56,374 nucleotides of DNA, taken from contig NZ_JAOTBE010000019.1 in NCBI RefSeq assembly GCF_026162645.1, positions 1 to 56,374 of the forward strand, written 5' to 3'. Within the stretch, counting starts at the first letter, position 1. Every line of letters begins with the position of its first letter. Positions 1-8,948 of the stretch are shown here, one piece after another. This DNA comes from Paracoccus rhizosphaerae. GTDB taxonomy: Bacteria > Pseudomonadota > Alphaproteobacteria > Rhodobacterales > Rhodobacteraceae. Below the pieces are notes generated by a model. It made no database searches and was not told where the DNA came from. It was given only the letters and a program-made list of their open reading frames with translations. The position numbers and the translations under genes were made by a program.

Positions 1-62
1 GCATCGCCATCCTCAACCGCTTCACCGCACTCGGCATTCCCGTCACGCAGCCCGTCGGCTGA
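1..62 (+). CDS. C-terminal end of an unrecognised protein (cut by window edge)
   Basis: An open frame from base 3 reads through 19 codons to a TGA at 60-62, and its last residues are LGIPVTQPVG. The codons are G/C-rich at the third position like the neighbouring genes, so this is probably the end of a real gene. Too little is present to name a family. The next 246 bases, up to the tRNA, show no gene, terminator or repeat that I can support. Confidence 0.45.
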   Translation, partial: IAILNRFTALGIPVTQPVG

Positions 63-308
63 CTTCAGACGGGAAAGGGGAAATCTGATCTTCAAACGCT
101 TCATGCAACAGCGCCCCTTACGCGTACATAGTCGAAAATGCACAGCATCTTCGTCGAGGCCTAGGTTGGCAAGAAACGAGAAATGCCTAAGTCAAATCGC
201 CTTCGATGGGTCCCGCCTAGTCCACTCTGTCGTTTCCGACATCGTTGCGTCTTAGGTTGCCGTGGCTCGAATGAGGCCGAGGCGGGGCAGCGTGACAATG
301 AACGGCTG

Positions 309-385
309 TGGTCGGAGTGGAGGGATTCGAACCCCCGACATCCTGGTCCCAAACCAGGCGCGCTACCAGACTGCGCTACACTCCG
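309..385 (-). tRNA. tRNA-Pro (anticodon TGG)
   Basis: Read on the minus strand the segment folds into a full cloverleaf. The acceptor strand CGGAGTG (379-385) pairs with CACTCCG (313-319), followed by discriminator A and an encoded CCA (309-311). The anticodon stem CCTGG/CCAGG encloses the loop TTTGGGA, giving anticodon TGG, which reads CCN proline codons. The T-arm carries GGTTCGAATCC. No clear promoter or terminator could be defined in the flanks. It stands alone, between the end of the first gene and the DUF192 gene. Confidence 0.97.
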
Positions 386-545
386 ACACCTTTACCGGCA
401 CGACGCCCAAGATCAAAGCTGCGACCTGGGTCCGATAAGGGAATCACGTCACGCCTGTCCTGCATTGCCTTCCGGCAGTCGGGATGACGCGAACGTCGCA
501 CCCCGACGAGGCTGCTTTAGACCATTGTCGCGGCGGTGGAAAGGG

Positions 546-1088
546 CTAGGCGCAGGGCCAGGCCTCTTCTTGCGCCGAAAACGCGGGATGGGCCACTGGC
601 TGGCCGATCTTCAGGCCCAGGCGCGCAGCCTCACCGCCTGCCACTTCCAGCACCATAAGGCGATCTGGCGCAGGATCGCCTGGGGCCGCGCCGGGAATCG
701 GCGTCTCGTCCAATGGCGTCGCATTGCGGTGGATGTGCCGAATCACGCCGCTTTCGTCGATGAACACCATGTCGAGCGGGATCAGGGTGTTGCGCATCCA
801 GAAGCTGACCGGCTGCGGGCGTTCGTAGACGAACAGCATGCCCTGCCCCGCCGGCAGATTCGTGCGGAACATCAGGCCGCGGGCGCGGCGTTCGGGCGTA
901 TCGGCGAGTTCGACCTGGAACGACAAGGCGCGGTCTTCGTCCAGCCCGATCAGAAGCCGACCGGCTTGGCACTGTGCCGGGGACGTGAAGGGCACGACCT
1001 GCTGCGCCAGCGCAGGGCCTTGCAGAAAACAGGTTGCGACCGCCAGGGCGCCGACGAATCTATTCGGCAACATGCGCCACGAAATCAC
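546..1088 (-). CDS. DUF192 family secreted protein
   Basis: The 180-residue protein has a hydrophobic signal peptide (about residues 5-28, ending ALA-Q). The rest is a single DUF192 domain with the family landmarks RARGLMFR, GMLFVY, FWMRNTLIPLDMVFID and the late G-x-A-A-R-L-G-L-K-I-G segment. The biochemical role of DUF192 is not established; the signal sequence places it in the periplasm. The frame starts 29 bases inside the end of the upstream cold-shock gene, so the two are probably co-transcribed. A second ATG five codons in, before LPNRF, is an equally good start. Confidence 0.85.
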   Translation of the reverse strand: MISWRMLPNRFVGALAVATCFLQGPALAQQVVPFTSPAQCQAGRLLIGLDEDRALSFQVELADTPERRARGLMFRTNLPAGQGMLFVYERPQPVSFWMRNTLIPLDMVFIDESGVIRHIHRNATPLDETPIPGAAPGDPAPDRLMVLEVAGGEAARLGLKIGQPVAHPAFSAQEEAWPCA

Positions 1089-1647
1089 CGCCGTTGCCGT
1101 TGCTATCCGGCTCTTCCTCCGAATGGGCGGGCAGTGCGCTGTCCCATGCAGAAACCTGCGCCGCCATCAGACCCCGCGGCCCCTCGACGACGCGAACGCA
1201 AACCGCCTCGCCGATGGCAAGGTCTGCAAAACCGGAATGGCGCAGCACTTCTATATGTATAAATACATCTTCGGAGTGACCGAAGATATTGGCAAAGCCG
1301 AATCCCTTGGACTTGTCGAACCATTTCACCCGCGCAGGGCGGAGCGGCAGGCTGTCCAGATGTTCGATGATCTCGATGTCTAGGTCGGCGATGGGCGGTT
1401 GTCCGTCCGATATCGGCGGCTCGATCGACACGACCTCGGCGGCCTGAACGCCGCGGCGGGTTTCCTGCACCAGAACGCGCACGCGTGACTGATCAGCCAC
1501 CGAGCTGCGCCCGAAATTGCGCAGCACGTTGGCATGCAGCAGGATGTCCGTCCCACCATTGTCATCCAGGATGAACCCATAGCCCTTGGTCGGGTCGAAC
1601 CACTTCACCAACCCGGTTACAAGCTTAAGGCCACCATCGTCAGTCAT
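1060..1647 (-). CDS. Double cold-shock-domain nucleic-acid-binding protein
   Basis: The 195-residue protein contains two cold-shock (OB-fold) domains. The first (about residues 9-70) has VKWFDPTKGYGFI and DILLH; the second (about residues 103-165) has VKWFDKSKGFGFA and DVFIH. These are the RNP1 and RNP2 motifs that bind single-stranded RNA or DNA. Typical bacterial Csp proteins are about 70 residues with one domain; the fused double form with an acidic linker is a known alphaproteobacterial type. A GAGAA ribosome-binding sequence lies just before the ATG. It is the first gene of a pair with the DUF192 gene, which overlaps its end. It probably acts in the cytoplasm as an RNA chaperone. Confidence 0.92.
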   Translation of the reverse strand: MTDDGGLKLVTGLVKWFDPTKGYGFILDDNGGTDILLHANVLRNFGRSSVADQSRVRVLVQETRRGVQAAEVVSIEPPISDGQPPIADLDIEIIEHLDSLPLRPARVKWFDKSKGFGFANIFGHSEDVFIHIEVLRHSGFADLAIGEAVCVRVVEGPRGLMAAQVSAWDSALPAHSEEEPDSNGNGGDFVAHVAE

Positions 1648-1784
1648 CGCATTCTCGTATTCATAGATCTACCCAGCCGAGGGACCCTAAGGTGTGCCCA
1701 AGGCAACCACAATACAGCACCTTACGTCGCGTGGAAATGCGCCCGTCCGATCCAATCTCTGCCCCGTGACGCGTTTCGTCAAGG

Positions 1785-2399
1785 TCAAGGAAAAAGACGG
1801 GCGGTTTGCCACCGATCGGCGCCGTCAAGCGTCCACTGGAAACGGTCGTGCAGGCGAAACGCGCCGTCGGCCCAGAACTCGATCTGGCTGGGCTTGATCC
1901 GGATCCCGCCCCAAAACGGCGGCCGCGTCGGATTTGTCCCATATTTCAGGCTGACTCGAGCGACCTCGGCCACCAAGGCGCCGCGACTGGACAGGGGTTG
2001 CGACTGGCGAGACGCCCAGGCGCCAAGGCGGCTTTGAAGCGCCCTGCTGTCGTAGTAGGCGTCGGCCTGCGGCCCCTCTTCGCGCGACGCTGTGCCGCGG
2101 ACGCGGATCTGACGGCGCAGCGACTTCCAGTGCATCACGAAGGCGACCTTGCCGCTGGCCGCGATCTGCCGGCCCTTGGCGCTGTCATAGTTCGTGTAGA
2201 ACACGAAGGATCCATCGGCCCCTTGTCCGTCGATATCCTTCAACAGGACCATCCGCACGTCCGGAAGCCCCTCGGGGTCGACCGTGGCCAGTGCGATCGC
2301 GTTGGGATCGTTCGGCTCTTCCTGCCTGGCTTCCTCGAGCCAGGCCCGAGCGATGTCGAACGGGTCGTCGCCCGAGAAGATTCCGGTTCGATCTGTCAT
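1785..2399 (-). CDS. pdxH: Pyridoxamine 5'-phosphate oxidase
   Basis: The FMN enzyme oxidises pyridoxine or pyridoxamine 5'-phosphate to pyridoxal 5'-phosphate in the cytoplasm. The 204-residue protein shows the FMN-binding stretches RMVLLK (49-54), [10 protein letters not shown] (67-76) and [12 protein letters not shown] (91-102). It ends in the family's W-x-x-x-R-L-x-P tail, as WQTARLFP. The frame is open 15 codons further upstream, but the ATG at 2399 is chosen because AAGGAAGG sits directly before it and the family starts here. It is divergent from fabI across 78 bases, which must hold both promoters. Confidence 0.96.
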   Translation of the reverse strand: MTDRTGIFSGDDPFDIARAWLEEARQEEPNDPNAIALATVDPEGLPDVRMVLLKDIDGQGADGSFVFYTNYDSAKGRQIAASGKVAFVMHWKSLRRQIRVRGTASREEGPQADAYYDSRALQSRLGAWASRQSQPLSSRGALVAEVARVSLKYGTNPTRPPFWGGIRIKPSQIEFWADGAFRLHDRFQWTLDGADRWQTARLFP

Positions 2400-2477
2400 C
2401 GCGCCTTCCTTGTGCTTGATGCGGCATAGCACTTGGCCTAACACCGCTCAAAGGGTTGAAACCGCGAGGGACGGCAC

Positions 2478-3305
2478 ATGTCAAGCGAGCAGAGAACTGG
2501 TCTGATGGCCGGCAAGCGGGGTCTCATCATGGGACTGGCCAACGACAAGTCGATTGCCTGGGGCATCGCCAAGGCCCTGGCGGCCGAAGGGGCTGAGCTT
2601 GCCTTCAGCTATCAGGGCGACGCGCTGAAGAAGCGCGTCGACCCGCTGGCCGCGCAGCTCGGCTCGACCACGGTGCTGCCCTGCGACGTGTCGGACGAAA
2701 GCTCGATCGACGCCCTCTTTGCGGCCCTGGGCGCGCAGTGGGACGGCCTCGACTTCGTCGTCCACGCCATCGGCTTTTCCGACAAGGAGCAGCTGCGCGG
2801 GCGCTATGCGGATACCACGCGCGACAACTTCCTGATGACGATGGACATCTCGGTCTATTCTTTCACCGCCGTCGCCCGCCGTGCCGCCGCGATGATGACG
2901 GATGGCGGGTCGATGCTGACGCTGACCTATTATGGGGCGGAACGCGTCATGCCGCACTACAACGTCATGGGCGTCGCCAAGGCCGCGCTCGAGGCCAGCG
3001 TCCGCTATCTGGCCGAGGATTTCGGCAAGAACGGCATTCGCGTGAACGCGATCAGCGCCGGCCCGATCAAGACCCTGGCGGCCAGCGGCATCGGGGATTT
3101 CCGCTATATCATGAAGTGGAACGAACTGAACTCTCCGCTGCGGCGCAACGTAACGCAGGAGGATGTCGGAAACTCAGCACTCTACCTGCTGTCGCGCCTG
3201 GGGGCCGGCGTCACTGGAGAGACGCATCACGTCGATGCGGGTTATCACGTCGTCGGCATGAAGGCGGTGGACGCGCCCGACATCGCGACGGTGAAGAAGG
3301 ACTGA
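2478..3305 (+). CDS. fabI: Enoyl-[acyl-carrier-protein] reductase (NADH)
   Basis: FabI carries out the last reduction of each fatty-acid elongation cycle. The 275-residue SDR-fold protein has the atypical FabI dinucleotide-binding region GLANDKSIAWGIA (19-31) and the catalytic pair Tyr161 and Lys168 spaced Y-x6-K, as in the FabI family rather than Y-x3-K. The segment GPIKTLAASGI is the substrate-binding loop typical of FabI. It is divergent from pdxH and followed 13 bases later by the LysE-type exporter, so the two may share a transcript. Confidence 0.96.
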   Translation: MSSEQRTGLMAGKRGLIMGLANDKSIAWGIAKALAAEGAELAFSYQGDALKKRVDPLAAQLGSTTVLPCDVSDESSIDALFAALGAQWDGLDFVVHAIGFSDKEQLRGRYADTTRDNFLMTMDISVYSFTAVARRAAAMMTDGGSMLTLTYYGAERVMPHYNVMGVAKAALEASVRYLAEDFGKNGIRVNAISAGPIKTLAASGIGDFRYIMKWNELNSPLRRNVTQEDVGNSALYLLSRLGAGVTGETHHVDAGYHVVGMKAVDAPDIATVKKD

Positions 3306-3318
3306 TCGCGGCCGCCCC

Positions 3319-3930
3319 ATGATCCAGGTCACGCCGGAACAGCTGGGCGTCTTCGTCGCGACGCTTGCGGTGGCCATCCTGTCGCCCGGCCCCGGCGTCA
3401 TCGCCGTCAGCCAGGGCGCCTTCGCCCTTGGGCGCCGGCGTGCCCTGACCTACGGCTGGGGCTTGGCAATCGGCGCGTCGTTCTGGTGCCTCTTCGCGCT
3501 TCTGGGGCTGACGGCGCTGTTCCGCATCGCGCCCTGGACGCTGGTCTTGATGAAGGTGGTGGGCGGTCTCTACCTCATCTGGATCGGCACAAAGCTGTGG
3601 CGCCATGCAGCCGATCCCCTGCCCGACCCGGCCGATGCGCAGGGCATGACAATGCTGTCAGGGCTGACGCTGAACCTGTCGAACCCCAAGCCTGCGCTCT
3701 TTTACTCGGCGGTGCTGCTGTCGATCTTTCCCGCAGCATTGGGCATCGCCGACAAGGGGGCGATCTACGCTGTGGCCTTGTCGGTCGAGCTGTTCTTCTA
3801 TACCGCACTGGCCAGCCTGATGGCGCTGCCGTTCCTGCGGCGGCGTTATTTCGCGGCGAAGTTCTGGATCGACCGGGCGGCGGGGCTTGCGATTGCGGCC
3901 CTGGGGCTGTCACTGGTCCTGCGGCATTGA
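3319..3930 (+). CDS. LysE/RhtB family amino-acid exporter
   Basis: The 203-residue inner-membrane protein has about six hydrophobic segments. Near the N-terminus is the family signature [31 protein letters not shown], of which the first part (about residues 22-32) is most diagnostic. A later [15 protein letters not shown] segment matches the conserved N-P-K region of LysE/RhtB exporters. The family exports amino acids such as lysine, homoserine or threonine, but the substrate cannot be read from the sequence. It lies between fabI and gpt on the same strand; gpt starts 13 bases after its stop, so they may be co-transcribed. Confidence 0.9.
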   Translation: MIQVTPEQLGVFVATLAVAILSPGPGVIAVSQGAFALGRRRALTYGWGLAIGASFWCLFALLGLTALFRIAPWTLVLMKVVGGLYLIWIGTKLWRHAADPLPDPADAQGMTMLSGLTLNLSNPKPALFYSAVLLSIFPAALGIADKGAIYAVALSVELFFYTALASLMALPFLRRRYFAAKFWIDRAAGLAIAALGLSLVLRH

Positions 3931-3943
3931 AGGAGACCTGAAC

Positions 3944-4444
3944 GTGAACGACCGCCTGCCACACGAGAAAGGGTTCCACGTCAGCTGGGACCAGCTGCAC
4001 CGCGACGCCCGCGCGCTGGCCTGGCGCCTGGACGGGACCGAATGGCGCGCCGTCGTCGCCGTCACCCGCGGAGGCCTCGTGCCGGCGATGATCGTCGCGC
4101 GGGAACTGGACATCCGCACGATCGACACGATCTCGATCCGGTCCTACAAGGGTGTCGCTGCCGAGGCCGGTCAAGGCCAGCTGGAGGTCCTGAAGCGTCC
4201 CGACGCCGAACTGATGGGCGACGGCGACGGCATCCTGGTAGTGGACGATCTTGTCGATTCGGGCCGCACGCTGGAACTGATCCGAGAGATGTATCCCCAG
4301 GCCCACTTGGCGACCGTCTATGCCAAGCCCAAGGGCAAGCCGATGGTCGCGTCCTACGTGACCGAGGTCAGCCAGGACACCTGGATCTTCTTCCCTTGGG
4401 ACATGGCCCTGCAATACGTCCAGCCCTTCCGCGGCGAGGACTGA
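3944..4444 (+). CDS. gpt: Xanthine (guanine) phosphoribosyltransferase
   Basis: Gpt joins xanthine or guanine to PRPP to give the nucleotide, a cytoplasmic purine-salvage step. The 166-residue protein carries the PRPP-binding motif [13 protein letters not shown] (about residues 97-109) and an early [20 protein letters not shown] segment typical of Gpt. Length fits the family (E. coli Gpt is 152 residues). An upstream ATG at 3887 keeps the frame open but lies inside the preceding gene. The GTG at 3944 is chosen because AAGGAG sits 8 bases before it and [10 protein letters not shown] matches the usual N-terminus. Confidence 0.94.
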   Translation: MNDRLPHEKGFHVSWDQLHRDARALAWRLDGTEWRAVVAVTRGGLVPAMIVARELDIRTIDTISIRSYKGVAAEAGQGQLEVLKRPDAELMGDGDGILVVDDLVDSGRTLELIREMYPQAHLATVYAKPKGKPMVASYVTEVSQDTWIFFPWDMALQYVQPFRGED

Positions 4445-4473
4445 GGCTTCTCACGACAGCTTGATCAACTTCC

Positions 4474-4501
4474 GGTTCCGCCCCGACGATCGGGCGGAAC
4501 C
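4474..4501 (+). terminator. GC-rich hairpin after gpt
   Basis: The arms GGTTCCGCCC (4474-4483) and GGGCGGAACC (4492-4501) form a perfect 10-bp stem around an 8-base loop, about 30 bases after the gpt stop. No T-run follows, so it may act as a pause or mRNA 3'-end structure rather than a classical intrinsic terminator. Confidence 0.5.
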
Positions 4502-4575
4502 CGGCGGGTCAGATGCGCATTGTGCACCCAATCGCAGGGTGCTTCTTCATCCTGCGTCATACACAGGAGAAAGAC

Positions 4576-5379
4576 ATGCGTAAGCTTCTTTTGACCACCG
4601 CCTTCGCCCTTCCCGTCGCTTTCGCCGCGCAGGCGCAGGACGCCGCCACGGATCCGGCCACCGAAACCGGGACCATGGAAACGGCCCCGATGGCGACCGA
4701 CGCGACCACCGACCCCACGGCCGAGATGCCCGCAGCTGACATGGAAGCATCCGAAGACGCGGCTGCCGCATCGGCCGCCGAAAAGGTCGAACAGCAGCAG
4801 GCGGCAAACGAATGGCGCGTGGACTGGATCACCGGTACGACCGTGACCTCGCCCGACGGTGAGAACATCGGCTCGATCAGCGACCTGATCGTAGACGGCG
4901 ACACCGGCCAGATGAAGGCCGCAGTCATTGGTGTCGGCGGCTTCCTCGGCATCGGTGAAAAACAGATCGCCCTGCCTTGGGAAGAGCTGACCATCAACTC
5001 GGACGCGCAAGAAATTACCTCGGACCTGACCAAGGAAGAGGCTGACGCAGCGCCGGAATATGTCTTCCGCGAGCAGGAGCAGCCGGCTGGCGAGATGATG
5101 ACCGATCCCGCCGCCGGCACCACCGCGCCTGCGGCCGATCCGATGGCCACAGGCGGCATGGGCGCCACCACCGCGCCCGCCATGGACGCGACCACCGATC
5201 CCGCGGCGACTGAGATCATGGAAGAGCCTGCCGACAGCGGCGACATGCAGACCGAAACCATGGAGACCGAAACGGAAACCATGGAAGCTCAGCCGGTGGA
5301 GACCATGGAGGCCGAGCCGGCCGACGCCACGGAGGCTGAGCCGATGGAAGAAACGACCGAAACCGCCCCGGCGAACTGA
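4576..5379 (+). CDS. Secreted PRC-barrel domain protein with acidic repeat-rich flanks
   Basis: The 267-residue protein begins with a signal peptide (MRKLLLTTAFALPVAFAAQA). Next comes an Asp/Thr/Ala/Glu-rich spacer, then one PRC-barrel domain (about residues 78-155, W-R-V-D-W-I-T-G through the A-A-V-I-G-V-G-G-F-L-G-I-G segment). A long low-complexity tail follows, rich in Met, Thr, Glu and Ala with TTDPAA-like and METE-like repeats. PRC-barrels often mediate protein contacts; nothing here points to an enzyme. The frame is open from 4513, but the ATG at 4576 is preceded by AGGAGA and starts a clean signal peptide. It is monocistronic by position, with a strong hairpin just after it. Confidence 0.85.
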   Translation: MRKLLLTTAFALPVAFAAQAQDAATDPATETGTMETAPMATDATTDPTAEMPAADMEASEDAAAASAAEKVEQQQAANEWRVDWITGTTVTSPDGENIGSISDLIVDGDTGQMKAAVIGVGGFLGIGEKQIALPWEELTINSDAQEITSDLTKEEADAAPEYVFREQEQPAGEMMTDPAAGTTAPAADPMATGGMGATTAPAMDATTDPAATEIMEEPADSGDMQTETMETETETMEAQPVETMEAEPADATEAEPMEETTETAPAN

Positions 5380-5393
5380 TTTCGGGTTGTTTC

Positions 5394-5427
5394 AAAAAAG
5401 GGCGACCCTGCGGTCGCCCTTCTTTTT
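5394..5427. terminator. Bidirectional intrinsic terminator between the PRC-barrel gene and trpE
   Basis: The stem AAGGGCGACC (5398-5407) and GGTCGCCCTT (5412-5421) encloses the loop CTGC. It is followed by CTTTTT on the plus strand and preceded by six A on the other side. It can therefore terminate the PRC-barrel transcript and the convergent trpE transcript. Confidence 0.88.
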
Positions 5428-5432
5428 CGTGT

Positions 5433-6938
5433 TCAGCCGTTGCTACGCGTAAAGCGCGCCGCGCCTTCGGCGGCGCGGTGCAGGGCACGGGACTTGTTCA
5501 CTGTCTCCTGGAATTCGGCCTCGGGGTCGCTGTCATAGACGACACCGCCCCCTGCCTGGATATAAAGCGCCTGATCCTTGACCACACCCGTGCGCAGCGC
5601 GATGCACATGTCCATCTCCCCGTTCGCGGCGAAATAGCCGACGGCGCCGCCGTAGACGCCCCGCTTCTCAGGCTCCAGTTCGTCGATGATCTCCATCGCG
5701 CGGACCTTTGGCGCGCCTGACACGGTGCCTGCCGGCAGACCGGCCAGAAGCGCCGACAACGCATCCTCGCCGTCCCGCAGCTCTCCAACGACGTTCGAGA
5801 CGATGTGCATGACGTGGCTATAGCGTTCGATCACGAACTTTTCGGTGGGGCGGACAGTGCCGGGCTTGGCCACCCGGCAGACATCGTTCCGCCCAAGGTC
5901 CAGCAGCATCAGGTGCTCGGCCAGTTCCTTCTGGTCAGAGAGAAGGTCGGCTTCCAGCGCCCGATCCTCGGCCTCATCCGCGCCACGCGGGCGGGTGCCG
6001 GCGATGGGGCGGATCGTGACCTCTCCGTCGCGCAGGCGGACCAGGATCTCGGGGCTGGCACCGACAATCTGGAACCCCCCCATGTTCAGGAAGAACATGA
6101 AGGGCGAGGGGTTCGTCCGCCGCAGGCTGCGGTAAAGCGCGAAGGGCGGCAGCGGAAACTCCATCCGCCAGCGCTGGCTGGGCACGACCTGGAAGATGTC
6201 CCCCGCGCGAATATAGTCCTTGGCCTTCTCGACGGCCGCCAGATAGTCGGCCTTGGCGAAGTTCGACACCGGCGTGCCGATTTGCGCGTCGTCGCCAAGG
6301 GCGCGCGGCTCGGAAGGCTGGCGGTCCAGCGACCGCAGCGCGTCCATGACCCGTTCGGCGGCGCGGGCATAGGCGGCGCGGGCATTGTCGCCGCCATCCT
6401 GCCAAGCCGGCGCGCAGAGCGTCACCTCACCTTTGACGCCGTCCAGTACCGCCACGACCGAGGGCCGCATCAGCATCGCGTCCGGCAGGTCCAAGGGGTC
6501 GGGGTTGACGTCTGGCAGGTGCTCGACCAGCCGGATCATGTCATAGCCCAAATAGCCGAACAGCCCCGCGGCGACCGGCGGCACCCCGTCCGGCATGGTC
6601 TCGATCCGGCTTTCCGCGATCAGCGCGCGCAGGCTGTCTAGCGCGGGGCGCGGGTCGTCCTCGAAGTCGGCCGAAAACCGTGCCTGGCGGTTGATCCGGG
6701 CGCGACCGTCGCGGCAGTCCCAGACCAGGTCCGGCTTCATCCCGACAATCGAATAGCGTCCGCGCACTTCTCCTCCGGTCACGGATTCAAGCATGAAGCT
6801 CTGCGGCGCGGCCTCGGCCAGCTTCAGCATCAGGCTGACGGGGGTGTCCAGGTCCGCCGCCAGCCTGATCGTCACCAGCTGATTGCGCCCGGCCTTCCAT
6901 TCGGCCTCGAAGGCATCGAACTGGGGTGTCAGCTGCAT
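5433..6938 (-). CDS. trpE: Anthranilate synthase component I
   Basis: TrpE converts chorismate to anthranilate using ammonia from TrpG, the first committed step of tryptophan synthesis. The 501-residue protein has the N-terminal domain with LMLKLAEA and FMLESVTGGE (Trp feedback region). The chorismate-binding domain includes DIFQVVPSQRW, PSPFMFFL, RPIAGTRPRG, ERYSHVMHIVSNVVG, PAGTVSGAPKVRAMEIIDELE and YIQAGGGVVYDSDPE. A GTG one codon upstream (6941) is also possible; the ATG gives the usual MQLTP start. It overlaps the stop of the ppiD-like gene as TGATG, so the two are co-transcribed. Its partners trpG and trpD are about 4 kb away on the other strand. Confidence 0.97.
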   Translation of the reverse strand: MQLTPQFDAFEAEWKAGRNQLVTIRLAADLDTPVSLMLKLAEAAPQSFMLESVTGGEVRGRYSIVGMKPDLVWDCRDGRARINRQARFSADFEDDPRPALDSLRALIAESRIETMPDGVPPVAAGLFGYLGYDMIRLVEHLPDVNPDPLDLPDAMLMRPSVVAVLDGVKGEVTLCAPAWQDGGDNARAAYARAAERVMDALRSLDRQPSEPRALGDDAQIGTPVSNFAKADYLAAVEKAKDYIRAGDIFQVVPSQRWRMEFPLPPFALYRSLRRTNPSPFMFFLNMGGFQIVGASPEILVRLRDGEVTIRPIAGTRPRGADEAEDRALEADLLSDQKELAEHLMLLDLGRNDVCRVAKPGTVRPTEKFVIERYSHVMHIVSNVVGELRDGEDALSALLAGLPAGTVSGAPKVRAMEIIDELEPEKRGVYGGAVGYFAANGEMDMCIALRTGVVKDQALYIQAGGGVVYDSDPEAEFQETVNKSRALHRAAEGAARFTRSNG

Positions 6939-8881
6939 CACTGGACCTGCGCGTTGATGGCGTTGATCGCCTGCTGGTTCAGCTGCAGCTCCGCCCCACG
7001 CTGGATGTGGCGGGCGTAGTAATCGAAGATGTCGGCCTGGATCGACTGGTCCAGCCGCGCCTGCACGGCCTGGCGGATCGGGCCGGCATCCTCGCCGCCC
7101 AGATCAGCGTCGTTGATTGCATCAAGACGCAGAACAAACACGCGGTCCCCCGCATCGACGACATCGACCTCGCCGGGTTCCGCCAGCGCAAAAGCCTGCG
7201 ACAGAAGCTGGGGCGGAAGGCCATCCATCCAGTCGCTGCGCGAGAGGCCCTCTTCCATCGTCCAGGTCTCGGCCGGGGTGGCGGCTGGCTGCGGGTCCGC
7301 CGGCTGGCGTCCGGGATTGGCAACGACGCCATTCGCCCCGGCCGTCGATGCCTCGGGCGCGGGCGCGGGCGCAGTCTCGGCCACCGCGGCGACGCGCTCC
7401 TCGGCGGCAACGGCCAGCAGTTGGCGCTGCACCTCCGCCGCGCGCCAGTCGGCCAAGACCTCGTCGCGCACCTCCTCGAAGGGGATCAGCGTCGGCGGCA
7501 CGATTTCGTCCAGGCGCAGGGCGAAGACGCCGCCATCGGCCAACTCAAACAGCTGCGGGAAGTCGCTGGTCTGAATCTCGGCGGCGCGTTCGCGGAAGGT
7601 CTCATAGCCTTCGATGCCGCCCTCGGTGGGGCTGGCGTCAGCGGTCCAGTCGATCTGGCCCAGTTCCAGCTCCGTCTCCTCGGCCAGATCCTCCAATGTG
7701 GCGCCACCCGCCAGCAGATCCTCGTAATCGGGCGCGCGGTCCTGGATCATCCGTGCGGCGGCGCTTAGCGCGGCCTCGGCCCGCAGATCGTCGCGCGCTT
7801 CCTCGAAGGTGACGTTGACGGGATCAAGGATCGCATTCACCGAAAACAGCGCAGGCCCCAGGTCGGTCTGGATGGGGCCGACGACGCCGGGCTGCTCCAG
7901 CGCGAAGACCTCTGACGCGGCGGCGCCGAGTTCGGCCTCGGTCATTTCGCCCAGTTCGACATCCTCCAGCGTCAGTCCACGCTCCAGTACAAAGGACTCG
8001 AACGGCTTCTCGGCGGCGTCGATCTGGGCGCGGGCGGCTTGGGCCTGTTCGGCATCCGGGAAGACCAGCCGGCTGACCAGGCGACGCTCGGGCTGCTGGA
8101 ACTCGGCGATGTTCTGGTCATAGACGGCGCGGAGCGCGGCCTCATCAAGCTGCACCTCCGAGGAGAGCATATTGGGCGTGGCCCAGGCATAGGTTATCCG
8201 GCGCGTCTCGGGCGCGGTGAAGCGGTCGCCGTTTGCCTCGTGCCAGGCGCGCAGGGTCTGCTCGTCGGGTTCGGCCACGGGGGCGGGAAGATCGTCCTCG
8301 GTCAGTTCGCGCCAGCTGAAGTCGCGCGTCTCAAGAAGCCAACGCGTGGTCAGGTCGACCATGGGTTCCGGCGTCTGAACGCCACCCGCGACGGCGCGCT
8401 GCAGCAGCAGCCTCGCCTCATCGTCGCGGACGTCGGCTTCGAAATCGGCCTCGGTCAGACGCTCGCGGCGCAGGATCTCGCCATAGGCGGTGCGGTCGAA
8501 ATCGCCGTTCGGGCCGCGGAAGGCGTCGGCCTGCATGATCGTCTGCGCCACCTGCGCGTCGCCCACCGACACGCCGATGCGGCGCGCCTGTTCTGCCAGC
8601 GCGGCTGCCGCGATCAGCCGCGCCTGCACCGCCTGCGGAATGCCCAGCTGCTGCGCCTGCTGCATCGTGATTGGCTGACCGGTCTGTTGCGAGAAGGCCC
8701 GGATCTCCTGCTGCAGGGCCCGCGCATAATCGTCGGCGCTGATCGAGGTCTCGCCCACCGATGCGACCTCGGTCGTACCGCCCGAAAAGCTGGTAACGCC
8801 GAAGCCCCCCAGCCCCAGCACCATCAGACCCATCAGGATCCAGACGATGGACGATTTGCCCTTGGTTCGCAGCTGTGACAT
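6938..8881 (-). CDS. PpiD/SurA-type periplasmic peptidyl-prolyl isomerase, membrane anchored
   Basis: The 647-residue protein starts with a short basic tail and one transmembrane helix (about residues 12-31, VWILMGLMVLGLGGFGV). A SurA_N-type chaperone region (about 40-170, with the repeated QQ-rich helices) and a parvulin-like region (about 225-360) follow. A second, Pro/Ala-rich segment and a C-terminal domain end the protein. This is the usual layout of alphaproteobacterial PpiD-like proteins that help fold exported proteins at the outer face of the inner membrane. It is the first gene of a pair with trpE. The pairing with a tryptophan gene has no obvious functional logic. Confidence 0.88.
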   Translation of the reverse strand: MSQLRTKGKSSIVWILMGLMVLGLGGFGVTSFSGGTTEVASVGETSISADDYARALQQEIRAFSQQTGQPITMQQAQQLGIPQAVQARLIAAAALAEQARRIGVSVGDAQVAQTIMQADAFRGPNGDFDRTAYGEILRRERLTEADFEADVRDDEARLLLQRAVAGGVQTPEPMVDLTTRWLLETRDFSWRELTEDDLPAPVAEPDEQTLRAWHEANGDRFTAPETRRITYAWATPNMLSSEVQLDEAALRAVYDQNIAEFQQPERRLVSRLVFPDAEQAQAARAQIDAAEKPFESFVLERGLTLEDVELGEMTEAELGAAASEVFALEQPGVVGPIQTDLGPALFSVNAILDPVNVTFEEARDDLRAEAALSAAARMIQDRAPDYEDLLAGGATLEDLAEETELELGQIDWTADASPTEGGIEGYETFRERAAEIQTSDFPQLFELADGGVFALRLDEIVPPTLIPFEEVRDEVLADWRAAEVQRQLLAVAAEERVAAVAETAPAPAPEASTAGANGVVANPGRQPADPQPAATPAETWTMEEGLSRSDWMDGLPPQLLSQAFALAEPGEVDVVDAGDRVFVLRLDAINDADLGGEDAGPIRQAVQARLDQSIQADIFDYYARHIQRGAELQLNQQAINAINAQVQ

Positions 8882-8948
8882 GGCGCGGCCTTCCTCGTGG
8901 TCGTGTCGTTGCCGTCTTTAGGACGGCGCAGGCCGCGCCACAAGTGGA

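Noticed and set aside
183..1262. Long open frame of 359 codons on the plus strand opposite the DUF192 and cold-shock genes
   Set aside because: It runs through the tRNA-Pro gene and two clear minus-strand genes, is very rich in Arg and Pro, and has no domain. It is a GC-rich shadow frame.
4451..4475. TTGATCAA near the gpt end as an FNR box
   Set aside because: It lacks the four-base spacer of the TTGAT-N4-ATCAA consensus.
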